This document shows positions 9,451-18,376 of a DNA stretch of 64,000 nucleotides, piece by piece. This stretch comes from Enterobacteriaceae bacterium RIT691 (GTDB lineage Bacteria; Pseudomonadota; Gammaproteobacteria; Enterobacterales; Enterobacteriaceae). The notes under the pieces are model-generated. The model saw nothing but the letters and a program-made list of their open reading frames with translations, was not told the origin of the DNA and did no database searches. The first letter of the stretch is position 1; each line of letters opens with the position of its first letter. The position numbers were made by a program, and so were the translations under genes. The stretch spans positions 124,001-188,000 of the forward strand of contig WJYM01000003.1 of NCBI GenBank assembly GCA_009668205.1. The letters run 5' to 3'.

Positions 9451-10164
9451 ATGCAAAAGCAAGCTGAGTTGTATCGCGGCAAAGCGAAAACCGTTTACAG
9501 CACGGAAAACCCGGACCTGTTGGTGCTCGAATTCCGCAACGATACATCAGCAGGTGATGGCGCGCGTATCGAACAGTTCGATCGCAAAGGGATGGTGAAC
9601 AACAAGTTCAACCACTTCATCATGAGCAAACTGGAAGAAGCCGGCATCCCGACACAAATGGAGCAGCTGCTTTCCGATACCGAATGCCTGGTGAAGAAGC
9701 TGGAGATGGTTCCGGTTGAGTGCGTGGTGCGTAACCGCGCGGCAGGCTCGCTGGTGAAGCGTCTGGGCATTGAAGAGGGCATCGAGCTGAACCCGCCGCT
9801 GTTTGACCTGTTCCTGAAGAACGATGCCATGCACGATCCGATGGTCAACGACTCCTACTGCGAAACGTTCGGCTGGGTGAGCCAGGAAAATCTGGCCACC
9901 ATGCGTGAGCTGACTTACAAAGCCAACGACGTGCTGAAAAAGCTGTTCGACGACGCGGGTCTGATTCTGGTCGATTTCAAACTGGAATTCGGTCTGTTTA
10001 ACGGCAAAGTGGTTCTTGGCGATGAGTTCTCACCGGATGGCAGCCGCCTGTGGGATAAAAACACCATGGATAAAATGGACAAAGACCGCTTCCGTCAGAG
10101 CCTCGGTGGCCTCATTGAAGCCTATGAAGAAGTGGCACATCGCCTGGGCGTGAAGCTCGACTAA
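9451..10164 (+). CDS. purC: PurC, SAICAR synthetase
   Basis: Phosphoribosylaminoimidazole-succinocarboxamide synthase joins aspartate to CAIR with ATP in de novo purine synthesis. The 237 residues equal the E. coli length. The SAICAR synthetase signatures [13 protein letters not shown] (near residue 89) and LVDFKLEFG (near 171) are present. It is a single-gene unit with a PurR operator upstream and its own terminator downstream. Confidence 0.98.
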   Translation: MQKQAELYRGKAKTVYSTENPDLLVLEFRNDTSAGDGARIEQFDRKGMVNNKFNHFIMSKLEEAGIPTQMEQLLSDTECLVKKLEMVPVECVVRNRAAGSLVKRLGIEEGIELNPPLFDLFLKNDAMHDPMVNDSYCETFGWVSQENLATMRELTYKANDVLKKLFDDAGLILVDFKLEFGLFNGKVVLGDEFSPDGSRLWDKNTMDKMDKDRFRQSLGGLIEAYEEVAHRLGVKLD

Positions 10165-10184
10165 GGCTAAACCCTTCTAAACTC

Positions 10185-10212
10185 AGAGGATGCTTAGCAT
10201 CCTCTTTTGTTT
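10185..10212 (+). terminator. purC terminator
   Basis: Perfect 9-bp stem AGAGGATGC / GCATCCTCT with a TTA loop, followed by TTTGTTTT. Confidence 0.92.
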
Positions 10213-10291
10213 TATGCCTTGCTAACTATGGTAATCCACCGCGTAAGCGCCTACGATCTCTCTATCAGTATCAGGAATGACAGAGGTTGTT

Positions 10292-11176
10292 ATGCGTTGG
10301 CAAGGTCGTCGCGAGAGCGATAACGTCGAAGACAGACGAAATGATTCCGGTGGCGGTATGCCGCCGATGATGGGTGGCGGGCGCGGTGGCTTCCGTCTTC
10401 CCAGCGGTAAGGGCGGGATTATCCTGCTGATTGTGGTGGTGGTGGCCGGTTATTACGGCGTGGACCTCACCGGCATGCTGACCGGCCAGCCAATGGTGCA
10501 ACAACAGCAAACTCCTCAGCGCTCCATCAGCCCGAAAGATGATGAAGCCGCCAAGTTTACGTCGGTTATTCTCGCAACAACCGAAGATACCTGGGGCCAA
10601 ATTTTCCAAAAAATGGGCCGTCAGTATCAGCAGCCGAAACTGGTGATGTACCGTGGGGCGACCCGCACCGGATGCGGTACCGGACAGTCAGTAATGGGGC
10701 CGTTCTACTGCCCGGCGGACAGCACCGTCTACATCGACCTCTCTTTCTACGATGACATGAAAAACAAACTCGGCGCTGACGGCGATTTCGCTCAGGGCTA
10801 TGTCATCGCGCACGAAGTCGGCCACCACGTGCAGAAGCTGCTCGGTATCGAGCCGAAAGTTCGTCAGATGCAGCAGAATGCCTCGCAGGTTGACGTCAAC
10901 CGTCTGTCGGTGAAACTGGAACTGCAGGCAGACTGCTTTGCCGGCGTCTGGGGGCACAGCATGCAGCAGCAGGGCGTGCTGGAGGCCGGTGACGCTCAGG
11001 AAGCGCTCAATGCCGCCGAGGCCATTGGCGACGATCGTCTGCAGCAGCAAAGCCAGGGCCGCGTGGTGCCGGATAGCTTCACACACGGGACGTCCGAACA
11101 GCGCTACAGCTGGTTCAAACGCGGTTTCGACAGCGGGGATCCGGCGCAGTGCAACACCTTCGGCAAGCAGATGTAA
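10292..11176 (+). CDS. ypfJ: YpfJ, neutral zinc metallopeptidase family protein
   Basis: A 294-residue membrane-anchored protein of the YpfJ neutral zinc metallopeptidase family (PF04228). The ATG at 10292 gives [17 protein letters not shown], the conserved family N-terminus, with AGAGG upstream. An alternative start five codons earlier is not conserved. One membrane segment lies at about 43-60 after a glycine-rich N-terminus, and the HEVGHH zinc motif follows near residue 176. [17 protein letters not shown] may form a disulfide-bearing loop. The physiological substrate is unknown. tmcA begins 8 bases after the stop, so the two are cotranscribed. Confidence 0.94.
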   Translation: MRWQGRRESDNVEDRRNDSGGGMPPMMGGGRGGFRLPSGKGGIILLIVVVVAGYYGVDLTGMLTGQPMVQQQQTPQRSISPKDDEAAKFTSVILATTEDTWGQIFQKMGRQYQQPKLVMYRGATRTGCGTGQSVMGPFYCPADSTVYIDLSFYDDMKNKLGADGDFAQGYVIAHEVGHHVQKLLGIEPKVRQMQQNASQVDVNRLSVKLELQADCFAGVWGHSMQQQGVLEAGDAQEALNAAEAIGDDRLQQQSQGRVVPDSFTHGTSEQRYSWFKRGFDSGDPAQCNTFGKQM

Positions 11177-11184
11177 GCTGACCG

Positions 11185-13194
11185 ATGAACGACAGGGAAG
11201 CCATCGTCGCGCTGGCGGCGCAGATGAAGGATCAGGGGATTCGCCGCCTGCTGGTGCTGAGCGGCGAGTCTGACTGGGTTTACCAGCAGGCACGCTTGCT
11301 GCGCCAGCCGTTGGCGGGTGAAGGGTTGTGGGTGTCTCCTCAGCCAGAGCAGGAACCCTGCTGCAGGCCAGCCGCGCTGAAAACCCTGCTCGGGCGTGAA
11401 TTTCTTCACGCTTTTTTTGATGCCCGCGAAGGGTTCGACGTCGCGGCCTTTGCCGCACTTGCCGGCACGCTCAAGGCCGGAAGCTGGCTGGTGCTATTAA
11501 CGCCAACGTTGAGCCGCTGGCCCCAGCAGGCAGATGCCGACTCCGTGCGTTGGAGCGACAGCGCCGACCCCATCGCCACGCCCCATTTTGTTCACCACTT
11601 CTGCACAACGCTTGAGAACGACGCTGACGCGCTGGTCTGGCAACAGGACAGGCCATTAGCTGTGCCTGAATTTGTCTCACGTCCGCACTGGAACAGCGCC
11701 AGCGGTGAGCCGCTGGCCGAACAGGCAGAGATTCTGGCAGAGCTTGCCGCCATGCCTGAAGGCGTGGCCGTTGTCACCGCTGAACGCGGGCGTGGAAAAT
11801 CGGCCTTAGCGGGCATGCACCTGCGAGCAATACAAGGTACGGCCATCGTCACCGCACCCGCCAAAGCGGCCACGGATGTGCTTTCCGCCTTTGCCGGATC
11901 GCGTTTTCGTTTTATGGCACCGGATGCGCTGCTGGCGTCAGCAGAGCAAGCCGACTGGTTGATCATTGATGAAGCCGCGGCCATCCCCGGCCCGCTGCTG
12001 GAAAAGCTGGTTGGCCGATTTCCGCGTACGCTGCTGACCACCACAGTGCAAGGTTATGAAGGCACAGGACGTGGATTCATGCTCAAGTTCTGCGCCCGCT
12101 TTCCCCATCTTCATGCCTTCACGCTGCAGCAGCCAGTCCGCTGGGCTGCGGGCTGCCCGTTGGAGCGCGTGGTCTCGCAGGCGCTGCAGTTTGACGATCG
12201 GTTACCCTCTCTTACCCTGACCGGGCAGCGGCGCTTTCAGACGGTGGAGCAATCTGCGTGGCAAACACAGCCTGAGCTTCCGGCAGCGATGTACCGACTG
12301 CTCTGTGCCGCGCACTACCGCACGTCGCCGCTGGATTTACGCAGGATGATGGATGCACCCGGACAGCACTTTCTGAGCGTGCATGAGGGTGACACGCTCT
12401 CCGGGGCATTATGGCTGGTTGAGGAAGGTGGGCTGAGTCCGGAATTAAGCGAGGCCGTCTGGGCGGGCTTTCGTCGCCCGCGGGGGAATCTGGTGGCACA
12501 GTCGTTGGCGGCCCACGGCAGCAGCCCGCAGGCGGCCGTGTTGCGAAGCCTGCGCGTCAGCCGGATAGCGATTCATCCTGACGTTCAGCGTCACGGGACA
12601 GGGCAGGCCATGCTGGCAGAAGCGGTCAGGCACACGCAAGGCTGTGATTATCTGTCGGTAAGCTTTGGCTTTACCGATGAGCTCTGGCGCTTCTGGCAGC
12701 GCTGCGGATTCCGGTTGCTGCGTCTGGGCACCCACCGCGAAGCCAGCAGCGGCTGCTACAACGCCATGGCCATTTATCCGTTAACGCCAGCAGGTGAGGC
12801 GCTCGCCGTTCGGGAAGCGCAACGGCTGGAACGCGATAGCGTCTGGTTAAACGCCTGGCGTGACGTCACATGGCCCACGACCGCGCCTGTAGCGTCTATC
12901 CTTACTGAAGATGACTGGCTGGAGCTGGCCGTTTTTGCGTATGCCCATCGCCCGCTGATGGCGGCGCTCGGCAGCCTCAATCGCCTGTTGATGCAACAGG
13001 AACTCCCGCTTCCCGCGCTGCGAGGGGGGCTGCAGCAACTGCCGGAGGCCGAGCTGTGCAGTCGGCTGAAAATCAGCGGGCGCAAAGCCCTGCTGGCGCA
13101 ACAGCGTCTCGATGCGGCCATCGGGCTGGAGGCGTTGGATAGCGAACGCAGCCACCGGCTGGCGGAATACGTAAAAAATCTGCAATTTTTTTAA
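11185..13194 (+). CDS. tmcA: TmcA, tRNA(Met) cytidine acetyltransferase
   Basis: Makes N4-acetylcytidine at the wobble position of elongator tRNA-Met using acetyl-CoA and ATP. The 669 residues compare with 671 in E. coli. Visible are an N-terminal DUF1726-like domain (about 1-170), a RecA-like helicase domain with Walker A ERGRGKSAL near residue 200 and the acidic VDE-like motif IIDEAAAIPG near 260, a GNAT domain with RVSRIAIHPDVQRHGTG near 460-475, and a tRNA-binding C-terminus. The N-terminal 30 residues differ most from E. coli. It has no strong ribosome-binding site, which suggests coupling to ypfJ. Confidence 0.96.
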   Translation: MNDREAIVALAAQMKDQGIRRLLVLSGESDWVYQQARLLRQPLAGEGLWVSPQPEQEPCCRPAALKTLLGREFLHAFFDAREGFDVAAFAALAGTLKAGSWLVLLTPTLSRWPQQADADSVRWSDSADPIATPHFVHHFCTTLENDADALVWQQDRPLAVPEFVSRPHWNSASGEPLAEQAEILAELAAMPEGVAVVTAERGRGKSALAGMHLRAIQGTAIVTAPAKAATDVLSAFAGSRFRFMAPDALLASAEQADWLIIDEAAAIPGPLLEKLVGRFPRTLLTTTVQGYEGTGRGFMLKFCARFPHLHAFTLQQPVRWAAGCPLERVVSQALQFDDRLPSLTLTGQRRFQTVEQSAWQTQPELPAAMYRLLCAAHYRTSPLDLRRMMDAPGQHFLSVHEGDTLSGALWLVEEGGLSPELSEAVWAGFRRPRGNLVAQSLAAHGSSPQAAVLRSLRVSRIAIHPDVQRHGTGQAMLAEAVRHTQGCDYLSVSFGFTDELWRFWQRCGFRLLRLGTHREASSGCYNAMAIYPLTPAGEALAVREAQRLERDSVWLNAWRDVTWPTTAPVASILTEDDWLELAVFAYAHRPLMAALGSLNRLLMQQELPLPALRGGLQQLPEAELCSRLKISGRKALLAQQRLDAAIGLEALDSERSHRLAEYVKNLQFF

Positions 13195-13272
13195 CTAACT
13201 CATTCAGTTAAATGTCATGGTCATTAACGCCGAGCGGCGTAGACTTCCTTACCAGAGATTAAGGAGAGAGCC

Positions 13273-13968
13273 ATGAAACATGACCATTTTGTTGTCCAAA
13301 GTCCTTCCGCCCCGGCAAAACAGCTGCTGTTGTTGTTTCATGGCGTAGGGGATAACGCCGTCGGGATGGGGCAGATTGGCAGCTGGTTTGCGCCGCTGTT
13401 TCCGGATGCGCTGATTGTGAGCGTTGGTGGGGCAGAGCCCTGTGGCCCGACGGGCCGTCAATGGTTCTCTGTGCAGGGCGTGACGGAAGAGAACCGCCAA
13501 CAGCGTATCGACGCCATCATGCCCACGTTTGTGGAGACGGTGCGCTACTGGCAAAAAGAGAGTGGCGTCGGTCCACTGGCCACCGCGCTGGTGGGATTCT
13601 CGCAGGGATCCATTATGTCTCTTGAGAGCACCAAAGCGGCTCCGGGTCTGGTGTCGCGCGTTATTGCCTTCAATGGCCGCTTTGCCACGCTGCCGGAAAA
13701 AGCCAGCACCGCGACCACGGTGCATTTGATTCACGGCGGCGAAGACCGGGTTATCGATCTGGCGCATGCGGTGGCGGCTCAGGAAGCACTGATCGAGGCA
13801 GGCGGTGACGTCACCCTCGATATCGTCGACGATTTGGGCCATGCCATCGACGACCGCAGCATGCAGTTTGCGCTGGACCACCTGCGCTTCACCGTGCCGA
13901 AGCATTACTTCGACGAAGCGCTGAGCGGCAGCAAACCGCAGGATGACGATATTATTGAGTTGTTGTAG
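13273..13968 (+). CDS. ypfH: YpfH, carboxylesterase
   Basis: Alpha/beta-hydrolase esterase, 231 residues (232 in E. coli). The nucleophile is in GFSQGS near residue 111; LLLFHGVGDNA at the N-terminus forms the oxyanion region. The catalytic aspartate is probably in HGGEDRVID (near 158) and the histidine in DLGHAIDD (near 195). AAGGAGAG precedes the ATG. It is the last core gene before the accessory region; in E. coli the neighbouring gene on this side is ypfN/dapE. Confidence 0.95.
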   Translation: MKHDHFVVQSPSAPAKQLLLLFHGVGDNAVGMGQIGSWFAPLFPDALIVSVGGAEPCGPTGRQWFSVQGVTEENRQQRIDAIMPTFVETVRYWQKESGVGPLATALVGFSQGSIMSLESTKAAPGLVSRVIAFNGRFATLPEKASTATTVHLIHGGEDRVIDLAHAVAAQEALIEAGGDVTLDIVDDLGHAIDDRSMQFALDHLRFTVPKHYFDEALSGSKPQDDDIIELL

Positions 13969-13981
13969 TGCTTTCTAAATG

Positions 13982-14017
13982 AAAAACGCTCTGGCTTTGG
14001 CTGGGGCGTTTTTTTTG
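13982..14017 (+). terminator. ypfH terminator
   Basis: AAAACGCTC and GGGCGTTTT pair (one G-T) around a loop rich in ggct, followed by eight T. It marks the end of the conserved block; the next 233 bases are AT-richer and contain no gene I can support. Confidence 0.75.
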
Positions 14018-14250
14018 TGTTATTTGGCGGTTTAGTGCCAGAAGCGGACATAGCTAAGGCGCTTTGTTTTAATCTGAAGGAAGCAGGCCATTCCCCGATA
14101 AAACTCCTGATACGAATATAAATTCATCTTACCGAGCAAATAGTCATGTTGTTTCTGAAAAACTCAAGTTATGCTTTTTCGCAATATTTGAGGTAACCAT
14201 TAGACCAAATTAACTTTGGGTAAATGATGCCAACATGAGGCTATTTCGTA

Positions 14251-16626
14251 ATGTCTAACATTAAGCAAAAACAACAGACACAAACTGACTCACCGGGCGT
14301 TCGAACTGAGGCAGAACTGGAAAGTCGGCTAGCTACCGCCCTATCTATAGCCTTCCCTAATATTCCCCGCAATGAACTGACAGAGCAGCGGCGTTTCACT
14401 GTACGACTTGGACATGAAACTCATGAATTCGACAGCGCTGAACAATGGAAAAAAAGCGGTCGAGCAGATGTCATTATCTTTCATGGTGAAAGACCACTTG
14501 CCGTGATTGAACTGAAGCGAGAAGATTTGGCACTTACCGATGCAGATTATGGGCAAGCTCAGAGCTACGCGAACCAACTGACGCCACGGCCTCCTCTACT
14601 TATTGTCACAAATGGTGGAGAAACCCGTATTTACGATTCCAGCAACGGGAGTTTGTGGTCAGGTGAACAAGACGCCGCAAGCGCGGTGGCTAAATTACTT
14701 GCAAACTCAGCCAGACTGGCTGCGGCTGACATGCGCTGGGCTATTGAAGCTTTAATGGGCCGGGAAACTGGCGTTTGGGTTAACGGCGTACATGCGGCAA
14801 CCGACCGGCTGCTGAAGGACATGACTGACCTGCCAGGACAGTCCGGGCGCCCATTTGCCGAGAATTTACTGTTCCCACGATTAACGACAATGCACGCAAT
14901 TCAATCAGCACAGGCTGGTACCGTTTTCACTATTCTTGAAGGAGTGGCACAAAGCGGAAAAAGCAGTTACTTGCGTGAATTTTCATTAAGAGTACGCGAA
15001 AAAGATGAGCTGGCGATGCTAATGTTACGAGGGGCAGGACCGGGATTATTTCAGGCATTAGCCAATTTGTTTGCAGCTGAATTTGAGTGGAATATAACCC
15101 CCAATGACACCCGGCATTGGCTGAGGCGAATGTCAGAGGGAACGGAAGGACCAACCCTAGTGCTCGGCATTGATGACGTAGAATCAGGCACTCCTATGGC
15201 GGCAGACCTCGAAGAGCTTGCGGGAATGCGGCTTGGTAACAAGCTAGTTGTTACTCTGACCACCCATAGTGCAGATAAAATTGTGAAAAGTTCAAACGGC
15301 CGAACTGAAACAGCAATCGGTTGCCGGGCCAAGATTCTGAAGACTTATCCATTATGTCTGGAGGAATTTAAACAGGCGCAGAGCATTCTAAGTAAGCGGC
15401 GAATTGTTTTTCAACAGGGGGCTGAATACACAGATGATTACCGAACACCTTGAGTACTTCGCACAATCTATGATGATGCTGTAAGCGATCCCAATTATCA
15501 ACAGCTAAGTCATGCCTTATACCTTCCGCCCGCATTGGGGCTTGAACTCATAGACGCTGCGCAAAAGAGTTATGGAAGTCAAGATGAACTTCTTCGACAT
15601 TATCGGGTACTTGCTCGCTGTGCTCTTGCCGACACAGATGCCCACTCAATTGAAGTAGCTTTTGCAAAAACTAATGGTTTTGTTATACGGCAGGATCAAC
15701 TCACTAATGAAGCCCGTCACGCTGTGATTGAGTTAAAACAGATGGGTGCAGTTCGAACTTTCCGTCTCGCGGGTAGGGAAGATGTCGTAATACCGACCAT
15801 CCCGGCAGCCTTCCTTCTAGAGTTTTCGGATGTCGTAGGAAATGAACTTACAATTCGTGCTCAACACGATTCTAAAGCAGCCGGTATTTGGCTGGGTAAA
15901 CGTTTGGATGTTGTTTATCTCGGAGATATGATCGGAGCGCAAGCTATACGCAGTATGGCTTATAAACAGGGAATATTCAGTGCTGGAATAATTGTGGGCC
16001 TTCTTAGTATTGAACCTCTTAAAAAACCTATAAATAACGCGTTGTTATCGTTTCTAGACCCTAATGGCCAACAGTTTTTTTTGAAGATTCAGGACGGCAA
16101 AATGTGGGCTTCTAACCGCTCCGGTGATGCTCAGGGTGAGCAGATAGATACTGGTGATGAACCTATGCATATTATCTCTGATACAACAGGCTGGATGATA
16201 CTGGGGCAGCTAGCCAAATGTCCACTTGCTCAGGCTGATGATGATAGTCAGCGTATGGACGCCCACATTCTAATGCGCATCGGGCAGTGTCATTTCCCTT
16301 TATTACGCGTTAATACCGATGGTCTTCCTCATTTTGAACATGATCTCGGCGAATATGGACACGTACTTTGTCACGATCAGGCCCCCATTGAGGTAGCGAC
16401 GCAAGCAATGGCCGATCTATTTTCAAGTTCATGGGGATATATAGATGAGTGGGTGGATGAAGCCATTTTGTCAGGTTCTTTGCATTTACTTCATCGCTTA
16501 GTGATTGCATTGCGTACCGTATACAAGCGTGGAATACCTGTTCAATCTGACTGGGCTCTGAAAGCGCATAATGAACGGGTGTTCCCTGCACTCACTGCAG
16601 GACTTCAACAATTAAAAAAATACTAG
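14251..16626 (+). pseudogene. PD-(D/E)xK nuclease-ATPase gene (probable defence gene) interrupted by one in-frame TGA
   Basis: One reading frame of 791 codons carries a single stop, TGA at 15451-15453 (codon 401), and is otherwise open to TAG at 16624. Residues 40-110 resemble the HsdR N-terminal nuclease domain: D73 in GRADVII, E87 and K89 in AVIELKRED, then a QxxxY motif (Q102, Y106) as in type I restriction nucleases. A P-loop ATPase follows with Walker A GVAQSGKS (231-238) and Walker B VLGIDDVES (D308, D309). After the stop come a possible winged helix (DQLTNEARHAVIELKQMGAV) and a C-terminal part of unknown type. Nuclease plus STAND-like ATPase plus sensor resembles Avs-type phage defence genes, but I cannot name the family. 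Codon use is AT-richer than the core. The upstream half alone would be a 400-residue protein; a TTG at 15535 could restart the rest. Confidence 0.72.
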
Positions 16627-17064
16627 GGGTTATAGCTAAGAAGATTGCCTGTAGGCTCTCTGTTAGAGGGCCTTAAGATTTAAAGTGGTTAATCTCTTTA
16701 GCATATTCTACCTGCATTCAGCGGGGCTAGACTGCCTTTTTATAATTTTACTCGTACAATTTGATCAATAAACCGCGATATTCTTCAAGCCGTCTTCAGC
16801 GCTAAGCAAATTGCGAACTTCCGCACCTCGCTCTAAGCAGACATTCCTTCAATCGCCGCTAGAGCACCCCTCAGGCATTTCAAGCCTTGAAGCATTCCCA
16901 CACCTCAAAGCGGCCTCCCAACAGCAAATAATCCACACCAATAAATTCACATAACCCATTGATACAAAGAATGTAATAACCCAAAAGCAATTACATACCG
17001 CAATGGGATCTTCCTTCCAGTAATAACCATTGTTAATGTGGGTTTATCGCGTATTCTTCCTTCA
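16627..17064. other. AT-rich intergenic stretch without a recognisable gene
   Basis: About 440 bases between the broken nuclease gene and the P4-like leader. An imperfect hairpin (aggctctc / gagggcct) lies about 25 bases after the nuclease stop, without a T-run. I see no supported reading frame or tRNA. Confidence 0.6.
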
Positions 17065-17149
17065 CACCTGCCAAATCAGGTGCCGGGATTAGCCTCCTGA
17101 TATAAAATCTTCGGCGACACAATGGCGCGCTAGCGCCTTTTTTGTGTCG
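17065..17149 (+). repeat. P4-like leader repeat, copy 1, with terminator-type hairpin
   Basis: The block begins with a CACCTG / CAGGTG hairpin, continues with gccgggattagcctcctga, and ends in GGCGC-GCTA-GCGCC followed by seven T. An outer pair, CGACACAA / TTGTGTCG (17115-17122 and 17142-17149), extends that hairpin. A related block lies at 29311-29390 before the paralogous small gene. The TTAGCCTCC part (17090-17098) is complementary to GGCTAA in the RNA element just downstream, as seqA is to CI RNA in phage P4. Confidence 0.7.
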
Positions 17150-17170
17150 TGCGCACGGCTGCACTCCTAT

Positions 17171-17247
17171 GGTGGGCCGGGCGAGGGCGTCGCAAGACGC
17201 GCTGGTTCGGAGATACCAGTAAGGCTAACCTCGTTCGGCCCGCCACC
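17171..17247 (+). ncRNA. Putative P4 CI / C4-type antisense RNA element
   Basis: A compact fold is visible. The outer stem is GGCCGGGCGAGG (17175-17186) with CCTCGTTCGGCC (17229-17240), 12 bp with two G-T pairs. It encloses hairpin GCGTC-GCAA-GACGC with a GNRA loop (17187-17200) and hairpin CTGGT / ACCAG (17202-17219) whose loop carries GGAGA. The single-stranded GGCTAA after the second hairpin complements TTAGCC upstream (17090-17095) and downstream (17255-17260), and GGAGA complements TCTCC at 17260-17264. This seqA / seqB / seqC arrangement is that of the phage P4 CI immunity RNA and of P1 C4 RNA. That it is processed and active here is inferred. Confidence 0.55.
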
Positions 17248-17301
17248 CGTGAGATTAGCCTCTCCATGGCGGTCATAAAACTCTTCTCCGGAGGTCGCCA
17301 T

Positions 17302-17739
17302 ATGACTTCAATCATTACGCACGACTGCGATTTAATGACTCTTCCCTTTAACGCCGCCACCGATTTCACCGATCTGGCGGATTGCTGCGATCGTTTTGCC
17401 GTCACGCTGATGGAATGTAACGACACTGTTTATCAGATGGCGCTGTTGGCGCGTATCGGATCTTGTCTGGCACTTTTGCGTCCGACGCTTAATGACCCGA
17501 TCCCTCCGCATCTGGTTGAACATCTCACTGTAGAGAAGCTCCCCGACACTCAAGTGTTCTTTGAACCTGATGCTGAAGCGCTGTGTGAATACTGTCAGGC
17601 GTTAACCCATGTGCTTTGTCAGCAGTCTCAGTTGCCGGAAACGGAACAGGCTCTGAAAGGGCTGCTGTGCGAATTGATGTGGATGTTTGCGGGGGATCTG
17701 AAGGCCCCGCGCTGGGTTCGTGAGCAGGTGAAGCACTGA
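17302..17739 (+). CDS. Uncharacterised 145-residue protein behind the P4-like leader
   Basis: I do not recognise the family. The ATG at 17302 has GGAGG 7 bases upstream; longer readings to 17149 run through the RNA element and are unlikely. The protein is soluble, acidic and cysteine-rich (CDL, ADCCDRF, LCEYCQ, HVLCQQ, LLCELM), predicted mostly helical, with no signal peptide. Its last 63 residues are closely related to the 71-residue protein at 29410-29625 (shared core LPETE-x-x-LKGLLCE and ADLKAPRW-like ending). The P4-like leader suggests a phage or satellite origin, the position of kil/icd-like or ash-like genes, but no similarity to those proteins can be claimed. A terminator follows at 17815. 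Confidence 0.8.
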   Translation: MTSIITHDCDLMTLPFNAATDFTDLADCCDRFAVTLMECNDTVYQMALLARIGSCLALLRPTLNDPIPPHLVEHLTVEKLPDTQVFFEPDAEALCEYCQALTHVLCQQSQLPETEQALKGLLCELMWMFAGDLKAPRWVREQVKH

Positions 17740-17814
17740 GCATGATGGCTCTCTGAATATTTGCTGGCGGGCTTCGTCGGCTAAATAGGTTTTATGGTTA
17801 CCTGATAAGAATAG

Positions 17815-17837
17815 CCCCTTACTATTAAGGGGTTTTT
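17815..17837 (+). terminator. Terminator after the 145-residue gene
   Basis: CCCCTTA / TAAGGGG with a CTAT loop and a TTTTT tail. Confidence 0.88.
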
Positions 17838-18268
17838 CTGAGCGCTGAAATTTAGCCTGCAATGCTTCGTTCATATGAGTTCGCTATTTTTTCTAACGAT
17901 AATAACCCATAACTATAATATGGTTTTAGCGCTGCATATCGAAAATAAACACGCAGAGTTTCATTTGAAACGTTGAGCCCAGTTCTGATCTGGTGCCGCA
18001 TCCTGCCGCAAAAGATAATAATCCCTCTACGTGATGATTTCTATTAAGTGAATATTATCCCGATCTTAATCCAGCTCCGGTGTATTTCAACCTGATGCAA
18101 TGAGAAATAAATGTGCCGCTCAGGTTAATTTGTTCACATTACGATTAGGACTTTTCTTAGTTCATTCCCTTCGGTCGCCCTTTTTTGATTTTCCTCAAAA
18201 AAAATTGAAGAAATCAAAAATAGTATGGTAACGAAACAATACACCACAACACCCTCACAGCCACTCGC

Positions 18269-18307
18269 ATCGTCCTGGAAATCTCTGCTGATTCCCGGCA
18301 GGACGAT
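18269..18307 (+). promoter_or_regulatory. Hairpin in the autotransporter leader
   Basis: In the 540-base AT-rich stretch before the autotransporter, ATCGTCCTG (18269-18277) pairs perfectly with CAGGACGAT (18299-18307) around a 21-base loop, about 70 bases before the start codon, followed by atttcattttt. It could be an attenuator, an mRNA-stability element or a protein-binding inverted repeat. The rest of the stretch shows no gene. Confidence 0.5.
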
Positions 18308-18376
18308 ATTTCATTTTTAACTGCCCGTTAAATTTCGCTTCATTTCATTAACAGGCAGGATTAAAGGTCCGCCGCT

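Noticed and set aside
13969-14250. tRNA or attachment site at the start of the accessory region
   Set aside because: No cloverleaf or tRNA 3' end could be found on either strand, and no integrase gene is present in the window.
15451-15453. In-frame TGA as a selenocysteine codon
   Set aside because: No SECIS-like hairpin is evident just downstream, and the protein type has no known selenocysteine members; a nonsense mutation or sequencing error is simpler.
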